A stretch of 64,000 nucleotides of DNA, from the NCBI GenBank assembly GCA_013032095.1, contig WQBJ01000005.1:62001-126000 (forward strand), written 5' to 3'. The first letter of the stretch is position 1; each line of letters opens with the position of its first letter. Shown here in pieces: positions 52,806-62,648 of this stretch. Source of the DNA: Ruegeria atlantica. GTDB lineage: Bacteria; Pseudomonadota; Alphaproteobacteria; Rhodobacterales; Rhodobacteraceae. A program made the position numbers and the translations under genes. The notes beneath the pieces are model-generated. The model had not been told where the DNA came from. It did not search any database and saw nothing but the letters and a program-made list of their open reading frames with translations.

Positions 52806-53546
52806 TCAGAGCTGGGCCATAACCTCATCCGTCGCTTCGAAATTGGTCGTGACGCGCTGCACGTCATCGTCATCTTCCAGCGCATCAACTAGCTTCATCA
52901 GCTTTTGCATATCTTCCAGACCCAACTCGGTCGTTGTAGTCGGTTTCCAGACCAGCTTGGTCGATTCAGACTCGCCCAGCGCGCTTTCCAGAGCGTTCGA
53001 CACGTCGTTCAGATCGGTATCCGCACACCAGATGATGTGGCCCTCGTCGGAGCTTTCGACGTCTTCGGCACCGGCCTCAATGGCGGCCTCAAAGATCGCA
53101 TCGGCATCGCCTGCGGTCGCTGGATAGATTACCTCACCCTTACGGTCGAACATGAATCCGACCGAGCCGGTCTCACCCAGATTGCCACCGTTCTTCGAGA
53201 AGGTAGACCGCACAGTCGAGGCTGTGCGGTTGCGGTTGTCGGTCATCGTTTCGACGATCACGGCCACACCGTTAGGGCCATAACCCTCGTACCGGATTTC
53301 TTCGTAATCGTCGCCTTCGCCCGCTACCGACTTCTTGATGGCGCGGTCGATCACGTCCTTGGGTACCGAGTTTGACTTGGCTTCCTTAACGGCCAGACGC
53401 AGGCGCGGGTTCTTGTCGGGATCGGGGTCGCCCATCTTGGCGGCGACGGTGATCTCTTTCGAAAGTTTGGAAAACAGCTTGGACCGCGCGGCGTCCTGAC
53501 GTCCCTTGCGGTGCTGGATGTTGGCCCATTTGGAATGGCCTGCCAT
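52806..53546 (-). CDS. yebC: YebC/PmpR family DNA-binding regulator
   Basis: 246 residues with a family-typical start ([28 protein letters not shown]) and [37 protein letters not shown] (domain boundary). Three-domain protein that influences transcription and, in some bacteria, polyproline-stalled translation. Cytoplasmic. Confidence 0.95.
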   Translation of the reverse strand: MAGHSKWANIQHRKGRQDAARSKLFSKLSKEITVAAKMGDPDPDKNPRLRLAVKEAKSNSVPKDVIDRAIKKSVAGEGDDYEEIRYEGYGPNGVAVIVETMTDNRNRTASTVRSTFSKNGGNLGETGSVGFMFDRKGEVIYPATAGDADAIFEAAIEAGAEDVESSDEGHIIWCADTDLNDVSNALESALGESESTKLVWKPTTTTELGLEDMQKLMKLVDALEDDDDVQRVTTNFEATDEVMAQL

Positions 53547-53656
53547 GGTGCGTCCTCGTGATAGTGATTGCGTATTCGGCGCTCATATAGACGTTTGCAG
53601 GGCCAAGGATCAAGAGAGCGGCTTGCGAGACGCCCCCTCGCGGGTATGGTGGCGGC

Positions 53657-55429
53657 ATGACGACAGATCAGATTATTCTTTTTGCCCTTTTTGCCACCGT
53701 ATTTGGAATGCTGCTGTGGGGGCGCTTTCGCTATGATCTCGTGGCTTTTTCCGCGCTGCTCATCGGGGTGGTACTTGGGGTCGTGCCGGTAGAAAACGCC
53801 TTCGCCGGTTTTGGCCATCCAGCAACCATAATCGTTGCCTTGGTCCTTGTGGTCTCAGCAGGGCTGGTCCGATCCGGCGCTGTTTTTCTGATCACCCGCA
53901 CTCTGGTCGATGCTTCGCGGAGCCTTGGCGCACATATCGCGCTGATGGGTGGGATTGGAGCAGTGCTTTCGGCGTTCATGAATAACGTCGCCGCACTGGC
54001 CCTGCTGATGCCCGTGGACATCCAGACCGCACGCAAAGCGGGTCGATCGGTGGGCCTGACTCTGATGCCACTGAGCTTTGCCACCATTCTGGGCGGCATG
54101 GCGACTCTGATTGGGACGCCGCCAAACATCATTATCGCTTCAATCAGGCAGGAAACGCTGGGCGAACCTTTCAAGATGTTCGACTTCGCCCCCGTGGGTG
54201 GATTGGCTGCGATTGCCGGGCTGGCCTTCGTATCGCTGATCGGCTGGCGGTTGATTCCGAACCGAGGCCCGCAGGAGGAAACGTCCGAAGCGCTGGCCGA
54301 ATACATCGCGGAACTGACCATCCCGCCGGACTCTGCGCATATCGGCAAGCGGGTCAGTGAACTCTATGAAGCAGCCGAGAAGTCAGACGTCGCCATTATC
54401 GGCCTGATCCGCGACGGCAAGCGGCGTTATGGCCGATCCGCCCATGCCACGATTAAGGAAGGCGATGCGCTAGTCCTGGAAGCTCGGCCCGAGGCTCTGG
54501 ATGAGTTCCGTGCCGCGCTCAATCTCGATTTTTCGGACACACGGCGGCAGGAGTTACTGACCGCCGAAGGCGACGGGCTTGAAGTGATCGAGGTCGTCGC
54601 CCCCGAAAGCGCCCGTATAACCGGGCGCACCGCGCAAGGGTTGGGCTTGGCCTGGCGTCAGAGCACCGTGCTGATGGGCATCTCACGCCAAGGTCGCCGC
54701 ATCACCGAACAGGTCCGCAAAACCGAGGTCGAGGCGGGTGACATCCTGTTGCTGCTTTGTCCCCGTGACCGCAGCGCCGATGTCACCGAATGGCTGGGGT
54801 GCTTGCCACTGGCTGAACGCGGCCTGAACGTCACCGCCAACGACAAGGCATGGCTGGCCATAGGCCTGTTCGCCGCTGCTGTACTGGCGGCGAGTGTCGG
54901 GCTGATCTACCTGCCAATCGCGCTGGGACTGGTCGTGGTAGCCTATGTTCTGACCAAGATCATGCCGATCGCCGATATCTACAGTCATATCGAATGGCCA
55001 GTCGTGGTTCTGTTGGGATCGATGATTCCCCTGGGCAGCGCCTTGGAGACCTCTGGCGGCACCGAACTGATCGCGAACGCTCTGGTGCAACTGACCGATG
55101 GCCTGCCGGCCTGGGCCATTCTGACAGTTCTGATGGTCGTCACGATGACCCTGTCGGATGTGCTGAACAACACGGCCACAGCCATCGTCGCCGCGCCGGT
55201 CGGCATCCAGATGGCCCGGACGCTTGAAGTCTCGCCCGATCCGTTCCTGATGACGGTCGCCGTTGCAGCCTCGGCCGCGTTTCTGACCCCCATCGGGCAT
55301 AAGAACAACACGCTGGTGCTGGGACCGGGCGGCTATCGCTTTGGCGACTACTGGCGAATGGGACTGCCGCTGGAAATCCTCATCGTTGCGGTTTCCGTCC
55401 CGGCCATCCTTGTCTTCTGGCCGCTTTGA
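53657..55429 (+). CDS. SLC13-family permease with TrkA-C domains (first copy)
   Basis: 590 residues. Membrane half 1 (residues about 1-205) has FMNNVAALALLMPVDIQTARKAG and GTPPNIIIASIRQE, the anion-symporter signature. Two soluble TrkA_C (RCK_C) domains lie at about 215-375 (SVSELYEAAEKSDVAIIGLIRDGKR; RISGRTAQGLGL-like ITGRTAQGLGLAWRQS). Membrane half 2 follows (VVVLLGSMIPLGSALETSGG; LNNTATAIVAAPVGIQMA; AASAAFLTPIGHKNN). Probably a sodium- or proton-coupled divalent anion (sulfate or dicarboxylate) importer. Confidence 0.88.
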   Translation: MTTDQIILFALFATVFGMLLWGRFRYDLVAFSALLIGVVLGVVPVENAFAGFGHPATIIVALVLVVSAGLVRSGAVFLITRTLVDASRSLGAHIALMGGIGAVLSAFMNNVAALALLMPVDIQTARKAGRSVGLTLMPLSFATILGGMATLIGTPPNIIIASIRQETLGEPFKMFDFAPVGGLAAIAGLAFVSLIGWRLIPNRGPQEETSEALAEYIAELTIPPDSAHIGKRVSELYEAAEKSDVAIIGLIRDGKRRYGRSAHATIKEGDALVLEARPEALDEFRAALNLDFSDTRRQELLTAEGDGLEVIEVVAPESARITGRTAQGLGLAWRQSTVLMGISRQGRRITEQVRKTEVEAGDILLLLCPRDRSADVTEWLGCLPLAERGLNVTANDKAWLAIGLFAAAVLAASVGLIYLPIALGLVVVAYVLTKIMPIADIYSHIEWPVVVLLGSMIPLGSALETSGGTELIANALVQLTDGLPAWAILTVLMVVTMTLSDVLNNTATAIVAAPVGIQMARTLEVSPDPFLMTVAVAASAAFLTPIGHKNNTLVLGPGGYRFGDYWRMGLPLEILIVAVSVPAILVFWPL

Positions 55430-55445
55430 CGGGTAAGGGCACCGC

Positions 55446-56180
55446 ATGAAACGATTTCTGATCCTGCAATTGCGCCCCGAGACCGAAGCGTCGGACGCCG
55501 AGTACGCCTCAATCCTGGACAAAACCGGCCTGTCGCCGGACCAGACCCACCGCATCCGGCTGGATTGCGAGGACCTGCCAAATGCCCTGGATGTGACAGA
55601 TTACGCTGGCGTAATCGTCGGCGGCGGCCCCGGCTGTGTCAGTGACGATCCGGCGACGAAATCCGAGATCGATGCGCGCGTCGAAGCCGCCATCATGGGC
55701 CTGATGCCGCAGATCACTACGCAGGATCACCCCTTCATGGGCTGCTGTTATGGGCTTGGCATTCTGGCCGCGCATCTGGGTGGGGACGTCAGCAAGGACC
55801 AGTTCGGAGAACCCGTCGGTCCTTCGACCTGCCATATGACTGAAGAGGGCGCACGCGACCCGCTTACTTCAGGACTGGGCGAGAGGTTCGACGCATTTGT
55901 CGGCCACAAAGAAGCCGTACAAGCCCTGCCCGATGGATGTGTTCACCTGCTGGCCTCGGACCCCTGCCCGTTCCAGATGATCCGCTGGGGTCAGAACGTC
56001 TATGCCACGCAGTTCCATCCCGAGGCCAACGCGCAAGACTTTGAGCAGCGTATCAATATCTACAAAGACTTTGGCTATTTCCCACCCGAAGACGCGCAGC
56101 GCCTGATTGATATCTGCCACGCGGCAGATGTCACCCAACCGGGCGAAATCCTGCGTCGCTTTGTCGAACGTTACAAGTGA
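55446..56180 (+). CDS. Class I glutamine amidotransferase
   Basis: 244 residues. The nucleophile Cys101 is in MGCCYGLGIL, and the catalytic His/Glu in the sequence TQFHPEANAQDF. Its GMP-synthase-like amidotransferase fold acts on glutamine; the acceptor or synthase partner is unknown. It starts 16 bp after the SLC13 gene and may be co-transcribed with it. Confidence 0.87.
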   Translation: MKRFLILQLRPETEASDAEYASILDKTGLSPDQTHRIRLDCEDLPNALDVTDYAGVIVGGGPGCVSDDPATKSEIDARVEAAIMGLMPQITTQDHPFMGCCYGLGILAAHLGGDVSKDQFGEPVGPSTCHMTEEGARDPLTSGLGERFDAFVGHKEAVQALPDGCVHLLASDPCPFQMIRWGQNVYATQFHPEANAQDFEQRINIYKDFGYFPPEDAQRLIDICHAADVTQPGEILRRFVERYK

Positions 56181-56252
56181 CCCAACGGAGCGGTTGCCTG
56201 AATCTTCCACCCTCGCATAGGCTGATCCGAACGGCTTTGGGAGGAGTTGTTC

Positions 56253-57110
56253 TTGGATCTGCTTATTAATGTCGGCTTGCCCCTGTCGCTGGCCATTATC
56301 ATGCTGTCTCTGGGCGTCGGGCTGCACCTTGCTGATTTCAAGCGTGTGCTCAGCCGCGGCTACCCGTTTGCCATCGGTGCACTGAGTCAGATGGTCCTGC
56401 TGCCCATCGCAGCCTTCATCACCGTCACACTGTTCGCCTTCCCGCCCGAGATCGCGGTCGGATTCATGCTGCTCAGCTTTTGCCCCGGTGGGGTTACCAG
56501 CAATATCCTGTCCAAACTGGCCAAAGCGGATGTTGCCCTGTCGGTCAGCCTGACCGCGGTCATCAGCCTGTTGTCGATGTTGACGGTTCCCGTTCTGGCT
56601 GCATGGTCTATCAATCATTTCATGGGCGAAGACGCGCCCGAAGTGTCAATTACCGGGCTGGCTATCGCCATGTTCTTGATCACGACATTGCCCGTAGCCA
56701 TCGGTGTCAGCCTGCGCCATTTCGCAACCAATTTTGCGGAACGGATTGACGCACCTTTGTCCAAACTGGCGACCGGCCTATTCGTCCTGATCGTTATCGC
56801 GGCGCTGGCCGGGAACTGGCAACTGTTTGTCGACAACCTCGGGATTATGGGTGCGGGGCTGGTATCCCTAAACATCGCGCTGCTGGTAATCGGACTAGGG
56901 ATCGCCCGTGCCGCGAAACTGTCGTGGAGTGAGAGTAAGACGATCTCAATCGAAACCGGCATCCAGAACTCGACACTGGGGATCACGCTGGCGGCGCTGA
57001 TTACTGGAACGGAAAGCGGATTCAGCCCGTTGGCCCTGCCCTCGGCTGTTTACGGGATCATGATGTATGTCGTGGCATTGCCCTATATCGCCTGGCTCCG
57101 CAGTCGCTGA
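56253..57110 (+). CDS. Bile acid:sodium symporter family protein
   Basis: 285 residues, nine to ten helices. The BASS pattern is seen in VGFMLLSFCPGGVTSNILSKLAKADVALSVSLTAVISLLSML, with the central GG/N signature, and IETGIQNSTLGITLAALI. Sodium-coupled organic anion uptake. The start is a TTG at 56253 with GGAGGAG eight bases upstream; another TTG at 56247 is too close to that site. 11 bp before the flavoprotein gene, suggesting an importer/enzyme pair. Confidence 0.85.
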   Translation: MDLLINVGLPLSLAIIMLSLGVGLHLADFKRVLSRGYPFAIGALSQMVLLPIAAFITVTLFAFPPEIAVGFMLLSFCPGGVTSNILSKLAKADVALSVSLTAVISLLSMLTVPVLAAWSINHFMGEDAPEVSITGLAIAMFLITTLPVAIGVSLRHFATNFAERIDAPLSKLATGLFVLIVIAALAGNWQLFVDNLGIMGAGLVSLNIALLVIGLGIARAAKLSWSESKTISIETGIQNSTLGITLAALITGTESGFSPLALPSAVYGIMMYVVALPYIAWLRSR

Positions 57111-57121
57111 AAGGACAAGAG

Positions 57122-58783
57122 ATGACCAAAAACACTGCTGACGCCATCGTCGTGGGCGCGGGTCTGGCCGGTCTAACAGCTGCGGCCGAGCTTGGGGATC
57201 GCGGCAAGAAGGTGATCGTTCTGGATCAGGAGCCCGAGCGTTTTCTGGGCGGGCAAGCGTTCTGGAGCCTCGGCGGGCTGTTCATGGTCGATACTCCGGA
57301 GCAGCGCCGGATGGGCATCAAAGACAGCCACGAACTCGCCTTGCGCGACTGGATGGGGAGCGCGCAGTTCGATCGTGACGAGGACGTTTGGCCTCGGAAA
57401 TGGGCCGAAGCGTATGTAGAATTCGCCGCTGGTGAGATGCGCCCTTGGCTGTACGAAATGGGCTTGCGCTGGTTCCCTATCGTCGGATGGGCCGAACGCG
57501 GCGGGTCGTATGCGGATGGTCATGGCAACTCGGTACCGCGGTTTCACATTACTTGGGGCACCGGTCCGGGGGTATTGACGAACTTCATCCGCCGGGTGCG
57601 CGAACACGTCAGCGCCGGGCTTATCGAGTTAAAGTTCCGGCATCAGGTCAGCCATATCATCATGCAGAACGGCTGCGCCAAGGGGGTCTCGGGCGAGGTT
57701 CTGGCCGATGACACTGCCCCTCATGGCGCCAAGACCAACCGCGATGAGGTGGGCGAGTTCGAAGTCTATGCCCCCTCAGTCATCGTCACCTCAGGCGGGA
57801 TCGGTGGTAACTTCGAGATGGTGCGCAAGAACTGGCCGCGCGACCGGCTTGGCGAACCGCCCAAGGATATGGTTGCGGGCGTCCCGTTCCACGTTGATGG
57901 CCGAATGATTGGCATCAGCGAAAAAGCCGGAGGACATGTGATCAACAGCGACCGGATGTGGCATTACACCGAAGGCGTACGCAACTGGGATCCAATCTGG
58001 CCATCGCACGGCATCCGCATCTTACCCGGCCCCAGCTCAATGTGGTTCGACGCGCGGGGCAACCGGTTGAAGCCACCCTGCATGCCGGGGTTCGACACGC
58101 TGGGCACACTGCAGGAAATTCTGAAAACCGGGTATGAATACAGCTGGTTCGTATTGACCCAAAAGGTGATCAAAAAGGAATTTGCTCTGTCCGGATCGGA
58201 ACAGAACCCGGACATGACTGATGGCGGCTGGCGCGAAGTATTATTCCAACGCGTCCTGACCGGATCAAAAGCCACCGCACCTGTCGAAGCGTTCAAGGAG
58301 CACGGCGAGGATTTCATCGTCGCCAACACCCTGACAGAGCTGGTCAGCGGGATGAACCAACTGGGCGGAGGTCTGATCGACGAATCCCATCTGCGCGCCC
58401 AGATCGAAGCGCGAGATTCTCAGGTGGACAATCCGTTCACCAAAGACGCGCAGATGGCGGCCATACTTGCGGCACGCAACTATCGCGGCGACAAACTGAT
58501 CCGCACCGCCAAACCGCACAAGTTCCTCGACCCAACCAATGGTCCACTGATCGCGGTCAAGCTGCATGTGCTGACACGCAAGACACTAGGTGGATTGCAA
58601 ACCAATTTGGACAGCCAGATGATCGGCGCGGATGGTCAAGTCGTCCCCGGCCTGTTCGCGGCCGGGGAAGTCGCCGGGTTCGGCGGCGGTGGCTATCACG
58701 GCTACAACGCGCTCGAAGGCTCATTCCTCGGCGGCTGCATTTTCTCAGGCCGCAATGCTGGACGATCCAGGGCCGTCGCCTGA
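57122..58783 (+). CDS. FAD-binding dehydrogenase, 3-ketosteroid dehydrogenase-like
   Basis: 553 residues, FAD_binding_2 type flavoprotein. N-terminal AIVVGAGLAGLTAAAELGDRGKKVIVLDQE; a substrate segment with FLGGQAFWSLGGLFMV; GSYADGHGNSVPRFHITWGTGPGVL; and the C-terminal FAD segment GLFAAGEVAGFGGGGYHGYNALEGSFLGGCIFSGR. Family relatives include KstD and fumarate-reductase-like proteins; the natural substrate is unknown. Preceded by AAAGGACAAGAG. The transporter just upstream could deliver its substrate. Confidence 0.85.
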   Translation: MTKNTADAIVVGAGLAGLTAAAELGDRGKKVIVLDQEPERFLGGQAFWSLGGLFMVDTPEQRRMGIKDSHELALRDWMGSAQFDRDEDVWPRKWAEAYVEFAAGEMRPWLYEMGLRWFPIVGWAERGGSYADGHGNSVPRFHITWGTGPGVLTNFIRRVREHVSAGLIELKFRHQVSHIIMQNGCAKGVSGEVLADDTAPHGAKTNRDEVGEFEVYAPSVIVTSGGIGGNFEMVRKNWPRDRLGEPPKDMVAGVPFHVDGRMIGISEKAGGHVINSDRMWHYTEGVRNWDPIWPSHGIRILPGPSSMWFDARGNRLKPPCMPGFDTLGTLQEILKTGYEYSWFVLTQKVIKKEFALSGSEQNPDMTDGGWREVLFQRVLTGSKATAPVEAFKEHGEDFIVANTLTELVSGMNQLGGGLIDESHLRAQIEARDSQVDNPFTKDAQMAAILAARNYRGDKLIRTAKPHKFLDPTNGPLIAVKLHVLTRKTLGGLQTNLDSQMIGADGQVVPGLFAAGEVAGFGGGGYHGYNALEGSFLGGCIFSGRNAGRSRAVA

Positions 58784-58793
58784 CGGCCCTACG

Positions 58794-59534
58794 TTACTGA
58801 GTACGCGCGAATTTGATGACTGGCTCACCAGCGGCGTCCAAAAAGGCGAGTGCATCACCTTCCATCGCATAGGTGGTAACGTTCTGCAGCGCTGCAAAGA
58901 ACTGCCGCTCAACCTCTTCCAATTCCGGAGGGCAAGCCATCAGAGTGGCGGCCATGTTGTCAGGGAATGAAATAGATGCACCCGTAATCTCTGCCTGACC
59001 GTTGAACCGGTTGCAGCCCCCGCTACCGGAGAAAGCGCCACCTTGAGCAAACGAAATCTCCGGGCGGCGTTCCGTGTCAATTGGCGCGCCATTCAGAACT
59101 GCGGCCGTCCATTGCGTGTTTTCCAGCATGGCACCCCCTTGCGCCTGCACCAACATCAGGTCAGCGGAATTCCCCGCTCCGTCGGTCAAAACCGGATAGG
59201 CGGTGTCAGTCGTAAACAGCAGGTCCTGCCCTTGATTGATGGTAGCGCGCACCACATAGCGATGACCTTCCTTGATCAGAGCATCGTCGAAAGTTAACTC
59301 AAACTGCGTTGGCACGCTCGTCACGGCATAGCGTTTCGCGGCCAGCGGTACAGCTGGCGCGTCAGCGAGTGACACGTCCTGAAGCTCGACGTACAGCGTT
59401 GCGTCTGGCGGCACGGCGATCCGTTCGCGATAAGTAGCGGTTCCGGTCACCATTCCGGCATGGCTTTGAGTGCCCAGAACAGTCAGCACAATTGCGCAGG
59501 CGACGATGGCCTGACCGAGTTTTGGAAATGGCAT
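58794..59534 (-). CDS. YbaY-META fusion secreted protein
   Basis: 246 residues. A signal peptide (MPFPKLGQAIVACAIVLTVLGTQSHA) is followed by a YbaY/GSCFA-type lipoprotein domain at about residues 28-125 (GTATYRERIAVPPDATLYVELQDVSLADAPAV). A META/HslJ domain lies at about 135-243 (MLENTQWTAAVLNGAPIDTERRPEISFAQGGAFSGSGGCNRFNGQAEI). Periplasmic or outer-membrane associated. META domains are linked to heat-shock and novobiocin resistance (HslJ). Opposite strand to the flavoprotein gene. Confidence 0.85.
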   Translation of the reverse strand: MPFPKLGQAIVACAIVLTVLGTQSHAGMVTGTATYRERIAVPPDATLYVELQDVSLADAPAVPLAAKRYAVTSVPTQFELTFDDALIKEGHRYVVRATINQGQDLLFTTDTAYPVLTDGAGNSADLMLVQAQGGAMLENTQWTAAVLNGAPIDTERRPEISFAQGGAFSGSGGCNRFNGQAEITGASISFPDNMAATLMACPPELEEVERQFFAALQNVTTYAMEGDALAFLDAAGEPVIKFARTQ

Positions 59535-59629
59535 GATCCAATCCTTTCACTTCCGCGTTGGTGAAAAGATCGTGACCAGATCAGTATTTACAAGACCCAC
59601 AGCCTCAAATCGGCGATTCCGCGCCTGAC

Positions 59630-61408
59630 TTACAGCGGCCAGATCAGCGGGATCAGCAGCGACGCCAGCAGACCAACGGTCAGGTTCAGCGGTATCCCGA
59701 CCTTCATGAAATCGACAAAGCGATAGCCGCCCGGACCGTAAACCATCATGTTGGTCTGATACCCGATTGGTGTGGCAAACGAGGCAGACGCCGCCACCAT
59801 TACCGCCACGACCAGAGGGCGCGGGTCTATCCCCACCGCCTGCGCCAGTCCGATAGCAATCGGCGTTACCACCACAGCCACCGCGTTGTTTGACACCAGT
59901 TCGGTCAGTACCGAAGTCAGCAGGTAAACGGCCCATATGATCAGGAAAGGCGGTAAGGCGCTTAGACCGGGCGCAATCGCCTCGACTATCAGCGAAACGG
60001 CTCCGGATTTATCCAGCGCCGCACCGATGGCCAGCATGGAAAAGATCAGGGCCAGCAGACGGCCTTCGACAAAGGAAAACGCCTCATCCGCGTCTATACA
60101 TCGGGTGAGCAGCACTACGGCGACCGCCAGAACTGACAGCAGCAGGATCGGTGCCACACCCAACGCGGCCAAAGCGACGATGCCCACAAGTGAGCCAATT
60201 GCAATCGGTGCATGGCTACGCCGGAACGCACGCGCCGAAGGCTGCGTAACGTCAACCATATCCATATCGGCCGCCAATTTCTGAATATCCGCCGGAGCGC
60301 CCTCCAACAGCAGCGTATCCCCGACCCGCACTACTAGGTCATCCAACTGGCGCCCGATATTCTGGTTACGCCGATGTACCGCCAATACGTAAACACCATA
60401 CCGACGCCGCAGGCGCATATTGCCTAGTGTCCGCCCAACCATACGACAACCCGGAGTTATCAGCACCTCGACCGTCTTGGTCTCAACAGCCGAAACCTGA
60501 TCGACACGCTTCAATTCCTTGTTGCTTTGCAGGCTCAGCAACTCGGTCATCTCGGTCCGCAATACCACACGGTCGCCGACCTTCAGTTCAACACCTTTCA
60601 GGTTCCGCCGCAGGGATTCATCACCTCGGATCACGTCGATCAGACGCACGCCGGGGCGTTTGAACAACTGAACCCCGGTCACCTCTCGCCCGATCAAGTT
60701 ACTGTCGGGAGGGATAACGGCCTCGGTGAAGAATTTCATCTTTGAGCGGTCACTGAGCATCGACGCCATGCTATCCCGGTCCGGCAACAGGCGCGGCGCG
60801 ATAAACCGCAGGTAAACCATGCCATAGATCACCAGCGCGATGCCCAGCGGCGTAACCTCAAAAATCGTAAAGGCCGTCATGCCCTGCGACCGGGCCACAC
60901 CATCCACCAGCAGGTTGGTCGACGTCCCGATCAGGGTCAGCGTCCCGCCCAAAATCGCCGCGTAGCTGAGCGGGATCAGCAGTTTCGAAGCCGGTACATT
61001 CAATGTGCGCGCAATCTGCACGAAGACTGGAATCATCACGACCACCACCGGTGTATTCGACACCACCGCAGAGGCAATAACCACAAAGGCCATCAGCAAC
61101 CCGATAGCGAAACGCGGATTCACCTGCGCCTGTTTCTGCGCGGTCGAGGTAAACGCGTCCAGCGCCCCGGTGCGGACCAAAGCGCCCATGATGATGAACA
61201 TCGCTGCAATCGTCCACGGCGCGGGGTTGGACAGGACTGCCAGCGCGCTTTGATAGGGTAAAATGCCTGTCACCAGCATGATGGCGACGCCGCCAATGGC
61301 GACTACCTCAGTTGGATAGGCCTCGCGCAGGAACATGACGAACATGCCCGCGACAACCAAAAGCGCCAGTATCGCGCTGCCCGTTTCTGTCAACTGAAGG
61401 AAATGCAT
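59630..61408 (-). CDS. SLC13-family permease with TrkA-C domains (second copy)
   Basis: 592 residues. First membrane block with VVVIASAVVSNTPVVVVMIPVFVQIARTLNVPASKLLIPLSYAAILGGTLTLIGTSTN; two TrkA_C domains (FKRPGVRLIDVIRGDES; MRLRRRYGVYVLAVHRRNQ) at about 210-380; second block with LVSNNAVAVVVTPIAIGLAQAVG and SFATPIGYQTNMMVYGPGGYRF. Family members carry sulfate or dicarboxylates. It lies 4 kb from the other SLC13 gene on the opposite strand, so not a tandem repeat. The start is at 61408. Confidence 0.88.
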   Translation of the reverse strand: MHFLQLTETGSAILALLVVAGMFVMFLREAYPTEVVAIGGVAIMLVTGILPYQSALAVLSNPAPWTIAAMFIIMGALVRTGALDAFTSTAQKQAQVNPRFAIGLLMAFVVIASAVVSNTPVVVVMIPVFVQIARTLNVPASKLLIPLSYAAILGGTLTLIGTSTNLLVDGVARSQGMTAFTIFEVTPLGIALVIYGMVYLRFIAPRLLPDRDSMASMLSDRSKMKFFTEAVIPPDSNLIGREVTGVQLFKRPGVRLIDVIRGDESLRRNLKGVELKVGDRVVLRTEMTELLSLQSNKELKRVDQVSAVETKTVEVLITPGCRMVGRTLGNMRLRRRYGVYVLAVHRRNQNIGRQLDDLVVRVGDTLLLEGAPADIQKLAADMDMVDVTQPSARAFRRSHAPIAIGSLVGIVALAALGVAPILLLSVLAVAVVLLTRCIDADEAFSFVEGRLLALIFSMLAIGAALDKSGAVSLIVEAIAPGLSALPPFLIIWAVYLLTSVLTELVSNNAVAVVVTPIAIGLAQAVGIDPRPLVVAVMVAASASFATPIGYQTNMMVYGPGGYRFVDFMKVGIPLNLTVGLLASLLIPLIWPL

Positions 61409-61498
61409 TCTTGGTATTCTGTCCGAACCCTGGCCTGGCTTACGCGCCCATCGGGCAGTTTCACGCATTGCGCGCGACAGAGCAAGCCTGTCATGGCC

Positions 61499-62314
61499 TT
61501 ATTGCGGCCCGGCTTGCTGCAGACGCCCACCAACGCGCACCATTTGCACAGATTTTGCCTGACCGTCGCGGTCATCTGTCTCGACGAACACACCGCTGAG
61601 CGTCGCCTCACCATTCGCCGGGGTGAATCGCGTTTTGGGCATACCGGTGATAAAGCGGCGCATCGGTTCGACCTTGTCCATGCCGATCACCGAGTCATAA
61701 TCCCCGCACATACCCGCATCTGTCAGGTAGGCCGTGCCGCCCGGCAGGATCTGAGCATCTGCGGTTGGCACATGGGTATGCGTCCCGACCACAAGGCTGG
61801 CGCGTTTGTTGCAATAGTGCCCCATTGCCATCTTCTCGGACGTCGCCTCGCAGTGCATATCAACGATAACGGCGTTTGCCTGCCCGCCCCTTGGATGAGA
61901 TTTCAGGATCGGTTCAATGGCCGAGAACGGATCATCAAAGGGCCGTTTCATAAACACCTGCCCCAGCACCTGCGTCACCAGCACCTTTCGGCCTCCGGGT
62001 GCGTTGAACAAGCGATGCCCCCGCCCCGGCGCACCCTTGGCGAAATTAACCGGCCGCACGATGCGCGGCTCTTTCTCGATGAACTGCAACATGTCTTTCT
62101 GGTCGAACGCGTGATCGCCCAATGTCAGGCAATCCGCACCCGCATCCAGCAATAGCTTAGCGTGATCGCCGGTCAGGCCCATCCCGTTCGACGCGTTCTC
62201 GCCATTGACCACAACGAAATCCAGCCGCCATTCGTCGCGCAGACGCGGCAAATGTTTTTGAATGGCCGTGCGTCCCGCGCGGCCCATGACGTCACCCAGA
62301 AAAAGTATCCTCAT
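61499..62314 (-). CDS. YmdB-like calcineurin phosphodiesterase (TIGR00282)
   Basis: 271 residues. Calcineurin-like metallophosphoesterase that acts on 2',3'-cyclic nucleotides in Bacillus. Metal ligands are visible: GDVMGRAGR (Asp8), VVNGENASNG (Asn/Glu), LGDHAFDQKD, VDMHCEATSEKMAMGHY and GTHTHVPTADAQILPGG. In Bacillus it governs motility/biofilm; in Roseobacter the role is unknown. The start at 62314 restores the conserved MRILFLGDVMG. Downstream of the cyclo-ligase gene on the same strand. Confidence 0.9.
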   Translation of the reverse strand: MRILFLGDVMGRAGRTAIQKHLPRLRDEWRLDFVVVNGENASNGMGLTGDHAKLLLDAGADCLTLGDHAFDQKDMLQFIEKEPRIVRPVNFAKGAPGRGHRLFNAPGGRKVLVTQVLGQVFMKRPFDDPFSAIEPILKSHPRGGQANAVIVDMHCEATSEKMAMGHYCNKRASLVVGTHTHVPTADAQILPGGTAYLTDAGMCGDYDSVIGMDKVEPMRRFITGMPKTRFTPANGEATLSGVFVETDDRDGQAKSVQMVRVGGRLQQAGPQ

Positions 62315-62403
62315 TTGAACCGTCCTAAGTGTGGTAATGCCCAAGCACAAGCGGTTAAGCTGCCTGCATAAACTTCTAAAGCCTTTTAAACAGGAGAATC
62401 TTG

Positions 62404-62637
62404 ATGTCTCGCACCCTTATCGCCGCCGTTGGCCTGACCGCACTCGCCGCTTGTGACGAGGCTCCGAGCACCGACCCCAGCACGCAACTGGCAAACCCGG
62501 CGGCAACGTTCTGCATAGAAAGTGGCGGGCAATACGAGATCCGGGACGGCGACAACGGACAGACCGGCATTTGCACACTGCCAGATGGGCGCGAAATCGA
62601 CGCGTGGAAGTACTTCCGTGAGAACAGCCCAACTTAG
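62404..62637 (+). CDS. DUF333 small lipoprotein
   Basis: 77 residues. Lipobox LTALAAC (Cys17 or 18), then the DUF333 core LANPAATFCIESGGQYEIRDGDNGQTGICTLPDGREIDAWKYF. In enterobacteria related small lipoproteins are annotated as hemolysin-like; function unknown. AGGAGAATCTTG precedes the ATG at 62404. Lies convergent to the cyclo-ligase gene and divergent from the YmdB-like gene. Confidence 0.85.
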   Translation: MSRTLIAAVGLTALAACDEAPSTDPSTQLANPAATFCIESGGQYEIRDGDNGQTGICTLPDGREIDAWKYFRENSPT

Positions 62638-62648
62638 GGCATTTGGAA

